The notes beneath the pieces are model-generated. The model was not told the origin of the DNA and ran no database searches. It was given only the letters and a program-made list of their open reading frames with translations. A stretch of DNA of 64,000 nucleotides from an uncultured Oscillospiraceae bacterium (lineage in GTDB: Bacteria > Bacillota > Clostridia > Oscillospirales > Oscillospiraceae): positions 93,791 through 157,790 of the forward strand of contig CAKULE010000002.1 of NCBI GenBank assembly GCA_934667095.1, written 5' to 3'. Numbering within the stretch: the first letter of the stretch is position 1; the number at the start of each line of letters is the position of its first letter. Below are positions 42,090 to 50,544 of this stretch, piece by piece. The position numbers and the translations under genes are program-made.

Positions 42090-43328
42090 TCAGAACAGCT
42101 TGCCGATCAGCGTGATGACGTTGTTGACCACTGTGACCATCACGAAGATGTACGCCACAGACAGTGCCACGGTGAAGCCGGGCTTGACCTTGAACCCGCC
42201 CATTTCGTCCTTGCGGTTGCAGAGCAGGATGGTCATGATGCCCAGGATGGGGGTGTTGATAACACCGCCGATCTGCGCCAGAGTAAGCAGCTGAGCGGGA
42301 ACGCCGCTGTACAGGCAGCCCACCACGGCCGCGAACACCAGCATGACGATGCTGATGATGTTCTCGGTCTTGCTCTCCATGCCGGAGTCCTTGTTGAGGG
42401 ACTGGAGCAGCAGGTTGATGCCCAGCTTGGGGGCCATCATCAGGGAGGAAATGGCGGCGGCCAGGAAGCCGATGCCGAACACGGGACGGACCCAGGCGCC
42501 CAGCAGGCCGCTGAGGGCCGTAGCCAGATTCATGCCGTTTTTGATGGGCTGGCCGGGGAGCAGGTTGGCGCCCACGAAGAAGCAGCACAGGGAGATGACG
42601 CCAATGGCAATGACGCCCACCACAACGTCGGTGCGCAGGCCGCCCCGGCGGATGTCCTCCACGGTGTAGCCCTTGTCCTTCGCCAGGGAGGAGCCCCAGG
42701 CGCAGGTGCCCAGGGAGGCGGTGGTGCCCAGCAGGGAGAGCATCAGCGCGGTGCTGCCGGCGGGCATACCCACCAGGGAGTGGGACACGGTGCCGTCATA
42801 GGGGATGCCCAGGGTGCCGATGAGGGAGATCACAAAAATCAGCGCCATGATACCCACCAGGATCTTCATGACATTCTCCATCTTCTTGTAGAGGTTCTTC
42901 AGGAAGAAAAGGATCGCGCAGATAACCACGGCGATGATGCCGCCCCACTTCACGGGCAGAGAGGGGAACAGCATATTGAAGCCCAGGCCCGCACCCATAA
43001 AGTTGCCGATGCCGTACACGCACTGGCCCAGAAAAGCGAACACGCCGGCCAGCACCGCCCACACAGGGCCGTACTTCTCGCGGATGCCCACCATCAGGGG
43101 CTTGCCGGTCACAACGGTGTAGCGGTTCATGGCCAGGGAGAACACCACCCGGAAGGCCAGCATCACGATGAACCACCAGAACAGGTTATAGCCGAAGTTC
43201 GCGCCTGCGTTGGTAGAAGATACGATAGAGCCGGGGCCGATGGAGGTCGCCGCCAGAATGAATCCGGGGCCAAGGGCAGCCAGGAAATACCGGAAGCCGC
43301 TCTTGTTGCTTACATTTTCTTTTGCCAA
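42090..43328 (-). CDS. Nramp-fold transporter lacking the metal-binding motifs
   Basis: 412-residue membrane protein with about 11 helices and overall Nramp (SLC11) character (FWWFIVMLAFRVVFSLAMNRYT, GKPLMVGIREKYG). In helix 1 the usual DPGN metal motif reads GPGS (ATSIGPGSIVSSTNAGANFG). In helix 6 the usual metal-binding Met and MPH-like sequence are missing (MLSLLGTTASLGTCAWGSS). It is therefore unlikely to carry Mn or Fe in the known way. It heads an operon for a cyclic ureide or similar organic acid, which suggests an organic substrate (inference). The TTG at 43328 is preferred because GAGGTGA lies five bases upstream; a GTG at 43337 overlaps that site. Confidence 0.85.
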   Translation of the reverse strand: MAKENVSNKSGFRYFLAALGPGFILAATSIGPGSIVSSTNAGANFGYNLFWWFIVMLAFRVVFSLAMNRYTVVTGKPLMVGIREKYGPVWAVLAGVFAFLGQCVYGIGNFMGAGLGFNMLFPSLPVKWGGIIAVVICAILFFLKNLYKKMENVMKILVGIMALIFVISLIGTLGIPYDGTVSHSLVGMPAGSTALMLSLLGTTASLGTCAWGSSLAKDKGYTVEDIRRGGLRTDVVVGVIAIGVISLCCFFVGANLLPGQPIKNGMNLATALSGLLGAWVRPVFGIGFLAAAISSLMMAPKLGINLLLQSLNKDSGMESKTENIISIVMLVFAAVVGCLYSGVPAQLLTLAQIGGVINTPILGIMTILLCNRKDEMGGFKVKPGFTVALSVAYIFVMVTVVNNVITLIGKLF

Positions 43329-43384
43329 CTTTCTCACCTCATTCTCGATTGGCGCGGGGCGCGGAGCGCCGCGCTTATGCGCTC

Positions 43385-43414
43385 AGTATAACCCATCGCC
43401 GCCGCGTTGTGCAA
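43385..43414 (-). promoter_or_regulatory. Promoter of the transporter-amidohydrolase-lyase-malic enzyme-pyrKD operon
   Basis: Minus-strand TTGCAC (43409-43414), 18-base spacer and TATACT (43385-43390). Inverted copies CATACAG (43417-43423) and CTGTATG (43464-43470), plus a further ATGTATGC at 43473-43480, lie between this promoter and the divergent GntR promoter; they are candidate operator sites. Confidence 0.75.
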
Positions 43415-43494
43415 ATCATACAGATTCATGCCCGGATATATATGCCCACTCGGAAAAGTACGGCTGTATGCGGATGTATGCAGGCTGTTCCCTG

Positions 43495-43524
43495 TTGACA
43501 TTCCGGGCCTGGCTCGGTTAGAAT
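43495..43524 (+). promoter_or_regulatory. Promoter of the GntR-fumarase unit
   Basis: Consensus TTGACA (43495-43500), 18-base spacer and TAGAAT (43519-43524). Confidence 0.82.
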
Positions 43525-43549
43525 AATAAGCTAGACAGGAGGGATCGCC

Positions 43550-44236
43550 GTGGAACAGCAGCTCAGCGTACTCAAATCCTACATAATTCAGAAGAAACAG
43601 GCCAGCGAGACCCTGTACTACACCCTGCGGGAGGCCGTCGCCACCGGTCTGCTCCCCATGGGTACCCGCCTGCGGGAGGAAGAGCTGGCCGAAGTCTTTG
43701 ACGTATCCCGCACCCCGGTGCGGGAGGCCATGAAGAAGCTGGAGATCGAGCAGCTGGTGGAGTCCAGCAGCACCAACGGCTCCATCGTCCGGCGGCTGTC
43801 CGTGGACGAGTGCCTGGACACTCTGGAGGTGCTGGAGCTCATCCGGGCCTCCGCCTGCACCATGCTCATGGGCCGCATTCCCCGCTCCCTGCTCATCGTG
43901 CTGGAGCAGAACACCCGCAAGGGCATCCGCCTCACCGACCCCATCCAGCAGTATGAGAACAACGCAGAGTTCCACGGCCTGCTGGTGCGGGCCACGGGCA
44001 ACTCCGTGCTCATCAAGCTCCACGACCAGCTCGCCTTCACCGAGCGGATGATCAGCAACACCATCCTGCCCGTCAGCTACGCCCCCAACTACGCCGAGCT
44101 CCACCGGGCGCTGGTCAAGGCCATCGTGGACAGCGACGCCGCCGCCACGCAGACCATTCTGGACTCCAGCAAGGAGAAGGTAGACCACTATATGCGCCGC
44201 ATCGTCGGCGCCTTTCTGGATGTCAACAACGCCTGA
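43550..44236 (+). CDS. GntR-family regulator (FCD subfamily)
   Basis: 228-residue transcription factor with an N-terminal winged helix (LREEELAEVFDVSRTPVREA) and a C-terminal FCD ligand domain (EFHGLLVRATGNSVLIKL, with metal-binding His residues). FCD regulators usually sense organic acids such as fumarate, malate or allantoin derivatives. It starts with GTG at 43550 behind AGGAGGG. It is divergent from the PyrDK/transporter operon and upstream of the fumarase genes, so it is the likely regulator of both. Confidence 0.9.
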   Translation: MEQQLSVLKSYIIQKKQASETLYYTLREAVATGLLPMGTRLREEELAEVFDVSRTPVREAMKKLEIEQLVESSSTNGSIVRRLSVDECLDTLEVLELIRASACTMLMGRIPRSLLIVLEQNTRKGIRLTDPIQQYENNAEFHGLLVRATGNSVLIKLHDQLAFTERMISNTILPVSYAPNYAELHRALVKAIVDSDAAATQTILDSSKEKVDHYMRRIVGAFLDVNNA

Positions 44237-44273
44237 GCCACGGCTCAGAGCCTCTTAGAAAAGGACGACCGCT

Positions 44274-45107
44274 ATGAGAGAACTGAACGCCGCCGCCATC
44301 ACCGACGCGGTGGCCCGTATGTGCGTCCGGGCCAACACCGTCCTGCCCGAGGACGTGAAATCCGCCATTCTTGCCGCCCGGCAGGCGGAGGACTGGCCCG
44401 TGGCCCGGGACGTGCTGGACCGCATCATCGAAAACTATTCCATCGGCCGGGGCATCCCCATCTGTCAGGACACGGGCATGGCCTGCGTGTTCCTGAAGGT
44501 GGGACAGGAGGTCCACATCACCGGAGACCTTGCCGCCGCCGTGGACGAGGGCGTCCGCCGGGGGTATACCGAGGGCTACCTGCGCAAGTCCGTGGTGCGG
44601 GACCCGCTGGACCGGGTGAACACTGGGGACAACACCCCCGCCATGCTCTACACCGAGTTGGTCCCCGGCGACCGGGTGGAGATCACCGTGGCCCCCAAGG
44701 GCTTCGGCAGCGAGAACATGAGCCGCATCGCCATGCTCAAGCCCTCCGACGGGCTGGAGGGGGTCAAGCGCTTCATCGTGGACGCGGTGGAGCAGGCCGG
44801 CCCCAACCCCTGTCCCCCCATCGTGGTGGGGGTGGGCATTGGCGGCACCTTTGACAAGTGCGCCCTGCTGGCCAAGCAGGCCCTGCTGCGGCCCCTGGGC
44901 TCCCACAACGATAACCCCTTCTACGCCGCCCTGGAGGACGAGCTGCTGGAAAAGATCAACTCTCTGGGCATCGGCCCCCAGGGCTTCGGCGGGCGCACCA
45001 CCGCCCTGGCCGTGAACATTGAGACTCTCCCCACCCACATCGCCGGGCTCCCCTGCGCGGTGAACATCAACTGCCATGTGACCCGCCATGTGAAGGAGGT
45101 GCTCTGA
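44274..45107 (+). CDS. Class I fumarate hydratase, alpha subunit
   Basis: 277 residues of the N-terminal, iron-sulfur-binding part of class I fumarase/L-tartrate dehydratase. The cluster Cys residues are visible in IPICQDTGMACVFLKVG, in PNPCPPIVVGVGIGGTFDKC and near NINCHVTRHVK. It hydrates fumarate to malate (or dehydrates tartrate in relatives). It is oxygen-sensitive, fitting an anaerobe. It is 37 bases after the regulator and directly abuts the beta-subunit gene. Confidence 0.92.
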   Translation: MRELNAAAITDAVARMCVRANTVLPEDVKSAILAARQAEDWPVARDVLDRIIENYSIGRGIPICQDTGMACVFLKVGQEVHITGDLAAAVDEGVRRGYTEGYLRKSVVRDPLDRVNTGDNTPAMLYTELVPGDRVEITVAPKGFGSENMSRIAMLKPSDGLEGVKRFIVDAVEQAGPNPCPPIVVGVGIGGTFDKCALLAKQALLRPLGSHNDNPFYAALEDELLEKINSLGIGPQGFGGRTTALAVNIETLPTHIAGLPCAVNINCHVTRHVKEVL

Positions 45108-45668
45108 ATGGCCATCCGTCTTACCGCCCCCTTCACCCGGGGGGCCATCGCCGGCCTGCGGGCCGGGGACAGCGTGCTGCTGTCTGGCACGGTCTACACC
45201 GCCCGGGACGCCGCCCATAAGCGCCTGTGCGCCCTGGTGGCCGAGGGCAAGCCCCTGCCTTTCCCCATTGAGGGCTCGGTCATCTACTACGTGGGTCCCT
45301 CCCCCGCCCAGCCGGGCCGGCCCATCGGCTCCGCCGGGCCCACCACCAGCTACCGCATGGACGCCTACGCCCCCACCCTGCTCCGACTGGGGGAGCTGGG
45401 CATGATCGGTAAAGGTAAGAGGGACCAGAGCGTCATCGATGCCATGGTGGAGACCGGCGCGGTGTACTTCGGTGCCATCGGCGGCGCCGGGGCCCTGCTG
45501 TCCGCCTGTGTGAAGTCCGCACAGCTGGTCTGCTATGAGGACCTGGGGGCCGAGGCCATCCGTCGGCTGGAGGTGGAGGACCTGCCCCTCACCGTGGTCA
45601 TCGACAGCCAGGGGAACAACCTCTACCAGCAGGGCCGCGCCGCCTGGCTGGAGGCGCACAGGGGCTGA
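45108..45668 (+). CDS. Class I fumarate hydratase, beta subunit
   Basis: 186-residue C-terminal domain partner: RAGDSVLLSGTVYTARDAAH, SAGPTTSYRMDAYAPTLL, GMIGKGKR and VYFGAIGGAGALLS are typical. The ATG follows the alpha-subunit TGA immediately. Its product malate is the substrate of the malic enzyme at 37984. Confidence 0.93.
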   Translation: MAIRLTAPFTRGAIAGLRAGDSVLLSGTVYTARDAAHKRLCALVAEGKPLPFPIEGSVIYYVGPSPAQPGRPIGSAGPTTSYRMDAYAPTLLRLGELGMIGKGKRDQSVIDAMVETGAVYFGAIGGAGALLSACVKSAQLVCYEDLGAEAIRRLEVEDLPLTVVIDSQGNNLYQQGRAAWLEAHRG

Positions 45669-45683
45669 TTTGCCATAAAAATA

Positions 45684-45726
45684 CACCGGGAGGTTCACGC
45701 GGCCGTGAACCTCCCGGGTGTTTTTT
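45684..45726. terminator. Bidirectional terminator
   Basis: Long stem of about 16 base pairs, with CCGGGAGGTTCACG paired to its complement, followed by TTTTTT. It serves the fumarase genes and the convergent GntR gene. Confidence 0.92.
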
Positions 45727-45738
45727 ATCTGTAAATCC

Positions 45739-46518
45739 TCATAGCAGCGCCATGCGGCTGCGGTAGCCGGCAATGCTCCGCTCGATCTCCTCGGTGCTCA
45801 TGCCATCAAAGGTGTCCGTATAACCGTGGAGGTAATAGCGGCTCCTGGCATCCTCCGGATTCTTCAGGCAGTCCATCAGAAAATCCAGGAACAACGAGTA
45901 GGACTCCAGCCGCTGCTGCCGGCAGAGACGGACGCAGGTTTCCCCGTCCCGGCGGGCCAGGGCATCCAGCCAGTCCAGATGCTCCTGCAGAGACATACTC
46001 AGCCGCCCACTGGAGTGGAGGGCGATGGAGGTATAGGGATAGGTCCTCCAGTGGGTGTTCTTGATCATCTCACACAACTCCCGGTTGCCGCAGGCGTGGT
46101 AGATTTTGAAGTGAAAGCTGTGGTTGTGCTCCTGATAGGCAAAAATGTCCTTGTTCTTGACGTCCTCCTCCATCTGGGCCACCAGCTGCTTGAGCTCATC
46201 CATCGCTTCCTCTGTGATAAGGGCCGCCGTCAGCCGGCAGGCGCAGGACTCCAGCGCCACGGAAACCTGGATCAGTTCAAAAAACTGCTCGTAGTTGCAG
46301 GTGTGTACCCATGCGCCCCGGTGTGGGGCAGACTGCACCAGGCCCTCCTGCTCCAGCTTCAGCAGCGCCTCCCGGATGGGCATGGGGCTGACCTGGTATT
46401 TCTGGCTGATGGCGTTGACCACCAGCTTCTCTCCCTGGCCGAAGTCGCCGTCCAGGATCTCCTGCTTCAGCCGCTCGTACGCATAGGTGGATTTGGTCAT
46501 AAATTCCACCTTTTCCAT
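45739..46518 (-). CDS. GntR-family regulator (FCD subfamily) of the TRAP/BKACE cluster
   Basis: 259 residues: N-terminal winged helix (VNAISQKYQVSPMPIREALL) and an FCD-type helical domain with His residues for metal (EHNHSFHFKIYHACGN). The start is uncertain: ATG at 46518 has GAGGGGG upstream, while ATG six codons later has AAGGTGGA. It is divergent from the NIPSNAP-TRAP operon and likely its regulator; a palindrome at 46749-46769 is a candidate site. Confidence 0.88.
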   Translation of the reverse strand: MEKVEFMTKSTYAYERLKQEILDGDFGQGEKLVVNAISQKYQVSPMPIREALLKLEQEGLVQSAPHRGAWVHTCNYEQFFELIQVSVALESCACRLTAALITEEAMDELKQLVAQMEEDVKNKDIFAYQEHNHSFHFKIYHACGNRELCEMIKNTHWRTYPYTSIALHSSGRLSMSLQEHLDWLDALARRDGETCVRLCRQQRLESYSLFLDFLMDCLKNPEDARSRYYLHGYTDTFDGMSTEEIERSIAGYRSRMALL

Positions 46519-46707
46519 ATTGGAATCCCCCTCTGGACAAGAATTGATTTTTGATCAAGTTAAATTATAAACAACGTTTGATACAAATTCAACCCCCAAA
46601 CATCTTTTTTCAAAAAATCCTCCCTGCCGCCCGCGGAGTGCAGTCTCTCCCAAGGCACTTGTTTGTTTTCCACAATTTTTAACTTTGTTTTCTTGTCACA
46701 TTGTTAA

Positions 46708-46736
46708 TTGACTATAAGTTCTCACTGTAGTACAAT
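46708..46736 (+). promoter_or_regulatory. Promoter of the NIPSNAP-TRAP-BKACE operon
   Basis: TTGACT (46708-46713), 17-base spacer and TACAAT (46731-46736), inside an AT-rich 280-base divergent regulatory region. Confidence 0.82.
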
Positions 46737-46748
46737 CCAGCTAACCAA

Positions 46749-46769
46749 ATCAAATTCAATAAATTTGAT
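46749..46769. promoter_or_regulatory. Candidate GntR operator
   Basis: Perfect inverted repeat ATCAAATT-CAATA-AATTTGAT between the promoter and the first gene, well placed for repression. Related half-sites (TTGATCAA at 46551-46558, TTTGATAC near 46578, ATTTGAT near 46770) lie in the same region. Confidence 0.65.
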
Positions 46770-46801
46770 ATTTGATTTTTTATCCAGAGGAGGAGAAGCT
46801 C

Positions 46802-47473
46802 ATGATCATTGATATGCGAACCTATACGTATCACCCCGACACCTATCGCCCCTTCCTGAAATTCTACCGGGAGCAGGGCTACGCCATTACCTCCAAGCAC
46901 CTGGGCTACAACCTGGGCCTGTTCACCACCTCCAGCGGCATCGTCAACCGCACGGTGCAGTGGTTCGCCTATGAGAGTCACGACCACCGGGACGCCTGCC
47001 GCAAAGGCTATCTGACCAGCGGCACCAAGATCGACTTCACCAACGATGCCGACAAGATGATCCGTCAGCAGGAGAGCCGGGTGCTCATCCCCACATCTTT
47101 CTCCCCCCTGCGCACCATCGACCCCAACCATCCCCTGCTCACCGACCCCGCCTGTGAGCGCCGGATGTTCGAGTTCAACACCTATGAGTGCAAGCCTGGC
47201 CAGCTCCCCGCCGCCCTGGACCTGGTGGAAAAGGAGCTGTTCCCCCTGTCCGAGAAGTTCGCCGAGTGGACCATCGCCTATCTGGTCAGCGACAGCGGCC
47301 CCGACCGCATCTATGAGTTGCGCGCGTACAGCACTCTGCAGAATCGCATGGACCGCAACCAGGCCATGCGCTTCGACCCCAAGTATAGCAAGATCATGGC
47401 CGAATTGGGCTCCCACCTGCGGAGCACCGATTCCGTCATTTGGGAAACCCAGACCATGTCCCCGCTCCACTGA
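46802..47473 (+). CDS. NIPSNAP family protein
   Basis: 223 residues with two ferredoxin-like NIPSNAP repeats. The first begins MIIDMRTYTYHPDTYRPFLK, the second MFEFNTYECKPGQLPAALDL, and the ending ELRAYSTLQNRMDR is typical. Function is not established; bacterial members often sit in catabolic clusters. It is the first gene of the operon, with a strong AGAGGAGG site. Confidence 0.88.
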   Translation: MIIDMRTYTYHPDTYRPFLKFYREQGYAITSKHLGYNLGLFTTSSGIVNRTVQWFAYESHDHRDACRKGYLTSGTKIDFTNDADKMIRQQESRVLIPTSFSPLRTIDPNHPLLTDPACERRMFEFNTYECKPGQLPAALDLVEKELFPLSEKFAEWTIAYLVSDSGPDRIYELRAYSTLQNRMDRNQAMRFDPKYSKIMAELGSHLRSTDSVIWETQTMSPLH

Positions 47474-47533
47474 TGATGTGATACCCGTCCGCGGCTGCGG
47501 GCGTATCAAAAAAAGATTTTTAGGAGGAACAAC

Positions 47534-48643
47534 ATGAAAAGGATCACCGCTCTCGTCCTGGCACTGATGATGGTGCTGGCCCTGGCCGCCTGCAGCGGCA
47601 ACAATCCCACCCCCAGCAATTCCGCCACCCCCAGCAATTCCGTGGAGCCCTCCAGCGAGCCCTCTGCGGAGCCCTCCAACGAGCCCTCCGGCGTCAGCTT
47701 TGACAAGGCCGTCAAGATGACCTTCGCCACCTCCGGCAAAGCCGGATCCCTGTCCGCTCTGATGTACGAGCACTGGATGGACCTGGTCACCGAGCGTTCC
47801 GGCGGCAAAATCACCTTCGACTATCAGTCCGGCGGTGTGCTGGGCAACGAGGGCGAGCTCTTCCAGCAGATCATGGACGGCGTGATCGAGGCCGGCGGCG
47901 GCGGTATCGCCACCTACACCAACTACAACACTCTGGCCGAGGTCTATCAGCTCCCCTTCCTCATCAACTCCTATGAGACCGAGTGGGCCGCTCTCCAGAC
48001 TCCCGAGTGGCATGCCATCATCGACGCCGTGGAGGAGTCCATCGGCTCCGTCTACATCTACGGCACCGTGGACGTGGGTATGCGTCACATCGCCAGCAAG
48101 GACAAGCCCATCACCAGCCTGGCTGACATGAAGGGCGTGAAGATCCGCACTGCCTCCTCCAACGTTCTGATCAAGGCTCTGGAAGACCTGGGCGCCAACC
48201 CCATCGTCGTGGGTTACACTGAGGTCTACTCCGCCCTGTCCAACGGTGTCGTCACCGCTGAGGACGTCAACTACATGACCGCCGTGGCCCAGAGCCACTT
48301 CGAGGTGTGCAAGTACTTCACCGAGGTCGGTATGTATCCCTACCCCACCTTCATGTGCTTCAACAAGGACTTCATCGACTCCCTGCCCGAGGGCTACTGG
48401 GACTTCATGAAGGAGTGCATGGACGAGGCCATGGAAACCTTCTTCACTGAAACCATCGTGGGTGCCGACGCCAACTACCGCAAGGTTCTGGAGGAGAACG
48501 GTGTGACCATCAACGAGCTCACCGATCTGGACGACTGGCGCGCTGCCATCCAGCCTCTGTACGATGAGTACACCGCTGCCGGCACCGATCAGCGCATCAT
48601 CGACTTCATCAACGCCGTGGAGGCCATCAAGGCCGCTCAGTAA
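47534..48643 (+). CDS. TRAP transporter substrate-binding lipoprotein (DctP family)
   Basis: 369 residues. Signal peptide with lipobox LAACSG, then a Ser/Pro/Asn/Glu-rich linker to about residue 55, then a periplasmic-type binding domain adapted to a Gram-positive lipoprotein. The conserved Arg region is in GVKIRTASSNVLIKALEDLG, followed by the family segment VVGYTEVYSALSNGVV. It delivers an organic acid to DctQM. Codon use is strongly optimised, which suggests high expression. Confidence 0.93.
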   Translation: MKRITALVLALMMVLALAACSGNNPTPSNSATPSNSVEPSSEPSAEPSNEPSGVSFDKAVKMTFATSGKAGSLSALMYEHWMDLVTERSGGKITFDYQSGGVLGNEGELFQQIMDGVIEAGGGGIATYTNYNTLAEVYQLPFLINSYETEWAALQTPEWHAIIDAVEESIGSVYIYGTVDVGMRHIASKDKPITSLADMKGVKIRTASSNVLIKALEDLGANPIVVGYTEVYSALSNGVVTAEDVNYMTAVAQSHFEVCKYFTEVGMYPYPTFMCFNKDFIDSLPEGYWDFMKECMDEAMETFFTETIVGADANYRKVLEENGVTINELTDLDDWRAAIQPLYDEYTAAGTDQRIIDFINAVEAIKAAQ

Positions 48644-48667
48644 GGCATCTATCCTGTCAACTTCTCT

Positions 48668-48699
48668 CCGCCCTCTCTCTCCTGTGAGAGAGGGGGCGG
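48668..48699 (+). repeat. Hairpin between dctP and dctQ
   Basis: CCGCCCTCTCTC pairs with GAGAGAGGGGGCGG almost perfectly. No T tract follows. A stem here is commonly associated with higher levels of the binding-protein message than of the permease message. Confidence 0.7.
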
Positions 48700-48730
48700 G
48701 GCTCATTCTCCAAGGAGGGGTATCCAAGGG

Positions 48731-49246
48731 ATGAAATCTTATCAAAAAGTCTGTAACGTCATTTTCAATATCCTGAAATGGGTCGTGGCCATTGCCATGG
48801 TATTCATGGTACTGCTGACCTTTGTGGAGGTCATCCGCCGCTACTTTTTCCACAAGAACTGGGTGTGGTCGGAGGAGCTGGTGCGCTACCTCATCGTCTG
48901 GTGTACCTTCCTGGGCGGCGCCGCCGCTTACCGGGTGGGTGCGCTGACCAACTTCGACCTGGTCATTCAGAAATTCAGCAAGCGGATGCGAGTCATCCTG
49001 GACCTTGTCTGCACCGTGATCATCATCGCGCTGATGGCATGGCTGACCTGCAAGGGCTATCAGTCCTTCACCAGGCCCTCCATCGTCAACCAGGTCAGTG
49101 CCGCCCTCGATCTCTCCATGCGCTGGCCCTATCTGGGCATCCCCGTTGGCTGTGCGGCCATCGTGCTCTTTGCCATTGAACATCTGCTGAAGCTCATCCA
49201 GGATCTGAGCTCCGGTGCCGCGAAAAAGGAGGTCGAGCAGGCATGA
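48731..49246 (+). CDS. TRAP transporter small permease (DctQ family)
   Basis: 171-residue four-helix membrane protein: VIRRYFFHKNWVWSEELVRY and the charged/aromatic interface typical of DctQ, then GAAAYRVGALTNFDLV. It overlaps the large permease gene by four bases (ATGA). Confidence 0.93.
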   Translation: MKSYQKVCNVIFNILKWVVAIAMVFMVLLTFVEVIRRYFFHKNWVWSEELVRYLIVWCTFLGGAAAYRVGALTNFDLVIQKFSKRMRVILDLVCTVIIIALMAWLTCKGYQSFTRPSIVNQVSAALDLSMRWPYLGIPVGCAAIVLFAIEHLLKLIQDLSSGAAKKEVEQA

Positions 49247-50529
49247 TTGTCGCCATTATCGTCTTTGCCGTGCTGCTGTGCATCGGTATGCCCATCGCCA
49301 TCAGCCTCGGCCTGTTCGGCATCGCCCACATTGCCACCATGGGCAACGCCGCTTACTTTGACATCATCATCGGGCGTCTGTTCTCCGGCGTCAACCTGAT
49401 CAGCATTTCCTGCATTCCCTTCTTTATCATGGCAGGCGAACTGATGAACGGCGGCGGCATCACCCGCCGTCTGCTGGACTTCCTGCGCTCCTTCATCGGC
49501 CGTCTGCGGGGCGGTATGGCCTACTGCACCGTGGCCCTGTCCGCCATTCTGGCCGCCATCCTCGGTTCCGCCCAGGCCAATGCCTCCCTGCTGAACCAGA
49601 TTCTCCCCGCCCAGATGGAGAAGGATGGCTATCCCCCCGAATACTCCGGCGCACTGATTTCCGCCGCCTCCGTCCTCGGCCCCATCATCCCGCCCTCCAC
49701 CATGTTCATCTTCTACTGCTTCCTGACCGATGTGTCCATCAAGCATATGTTCATCGGAGGCATCATCCCGGGCATTATTCTGGCCCTGGCCTACTGCCTC
49801 ACCGTTTTCTTTACCACGCGGAAGATGAACATCAAGAAGCCGGAAGGCAAGTTCAGCTGGAAGCATTTCGGAACGTCCTTCCTGAAGGCCATTCCCGCCC
49901 TGCTGGTGCCCGTCATCATCATTGGCGGCGTGCTCTCTGGCTTTTGCACCGCCATTGAGGCCGGTGCCGTTGCCTGTATTGCGGCCTTTGTCGCCAGCTT
50001 GATTTACCGCGAACTGGACTTCAAGAAGATTCCCGACATGATGCTGCGCACCGCCATCTCCACCGGCGCTATCTTCCTCATCATCGCCTTCGGCAACCTG
50101 CTTGCCTGGACCATGGCCAAAGATGGCGTTGCCGACAAGATCATCTCTGTTATTCTCGGCGTCACCAACAACAAGTACGTCATTATCCTGCTGATCCTCC
50201 TGCTGCTGGTCCTGGTGGGCTGTGTGCTGGACATGGCTTCCGCCACGCTGATCTTCATCCCTGTCATGTTCCCTCTGATCCAGATGATCGGCATGGACGT
50301 GGTGCATTTCGGCATCGTGTTCTCCCTCATGATCACCATCGGTATGATCACGCCGCCTGTCGGCCAAGTATTGTTTATCACCTGCAACGTGTCGAAGGTG
50401 GGCTTCAAACCGCTGTGCCAGCGCATCTGGCCCTTCATCATCGCCTCCTTCGCCACCACCTTTGCCCTGGCCTATCTGCCTGACGTGGTGCTGTTCCTGC
50501 CCAAGCTCTTCGGCTACATTCCCACTTAA
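49243..50529 (+). CDS. TRAP transporter large permease (DctM family)
   Basis: 428-residue multi-helix permease: FFIMAGELMNGGGITRRLLD, GSAQANASLLNQILPAQME, SAASVLGPIIPPSTMFIFY and GMITPPVGQVLF match the DctM pattern. It imports an organic acid using a sodium gradient. The substrate is unknown but should be what the downstream genes degrade. Confidence 0.95.
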   Translation: MIVAIIVFAVLLCIGMPIAISLGLFGIAHIATMGNAAYFDIIIGRLFSGVNLISISCIPFFIMAGELMNGGGITRRLLDFLRSFIGRLRGGMAYCTVALSAILAAILGSAQANASLLNQILPAQMEKDGYPPEYSGALISAASVLGPIIPPSTMFIFYCFLTDVSIKHMFIGGIIPGIILALAYCLTVFFTTRKMNIKKPEGKFSWKHFGTSFLKAIPALLVPVIIIGGVLSGFCTAIEAGAVACIAAFVASLIYRELDFKKIPDMMLRTAISTGAIFLIIAFGNLLAWTMAKDGVADKIISVILGVTNNKYVIILLILLLLVLVGCVLDMASATLIFIPVMFPLIQMIGMDVVHFGIVFSLMITIGMITPPVGQVLFITCNVSKVGFKPLCQRIWPFIIASFATTFALAYLPDVVLFLPKLFGYIPT

Positions 50530-50544
50530 AGGAGGGCGCACAGC

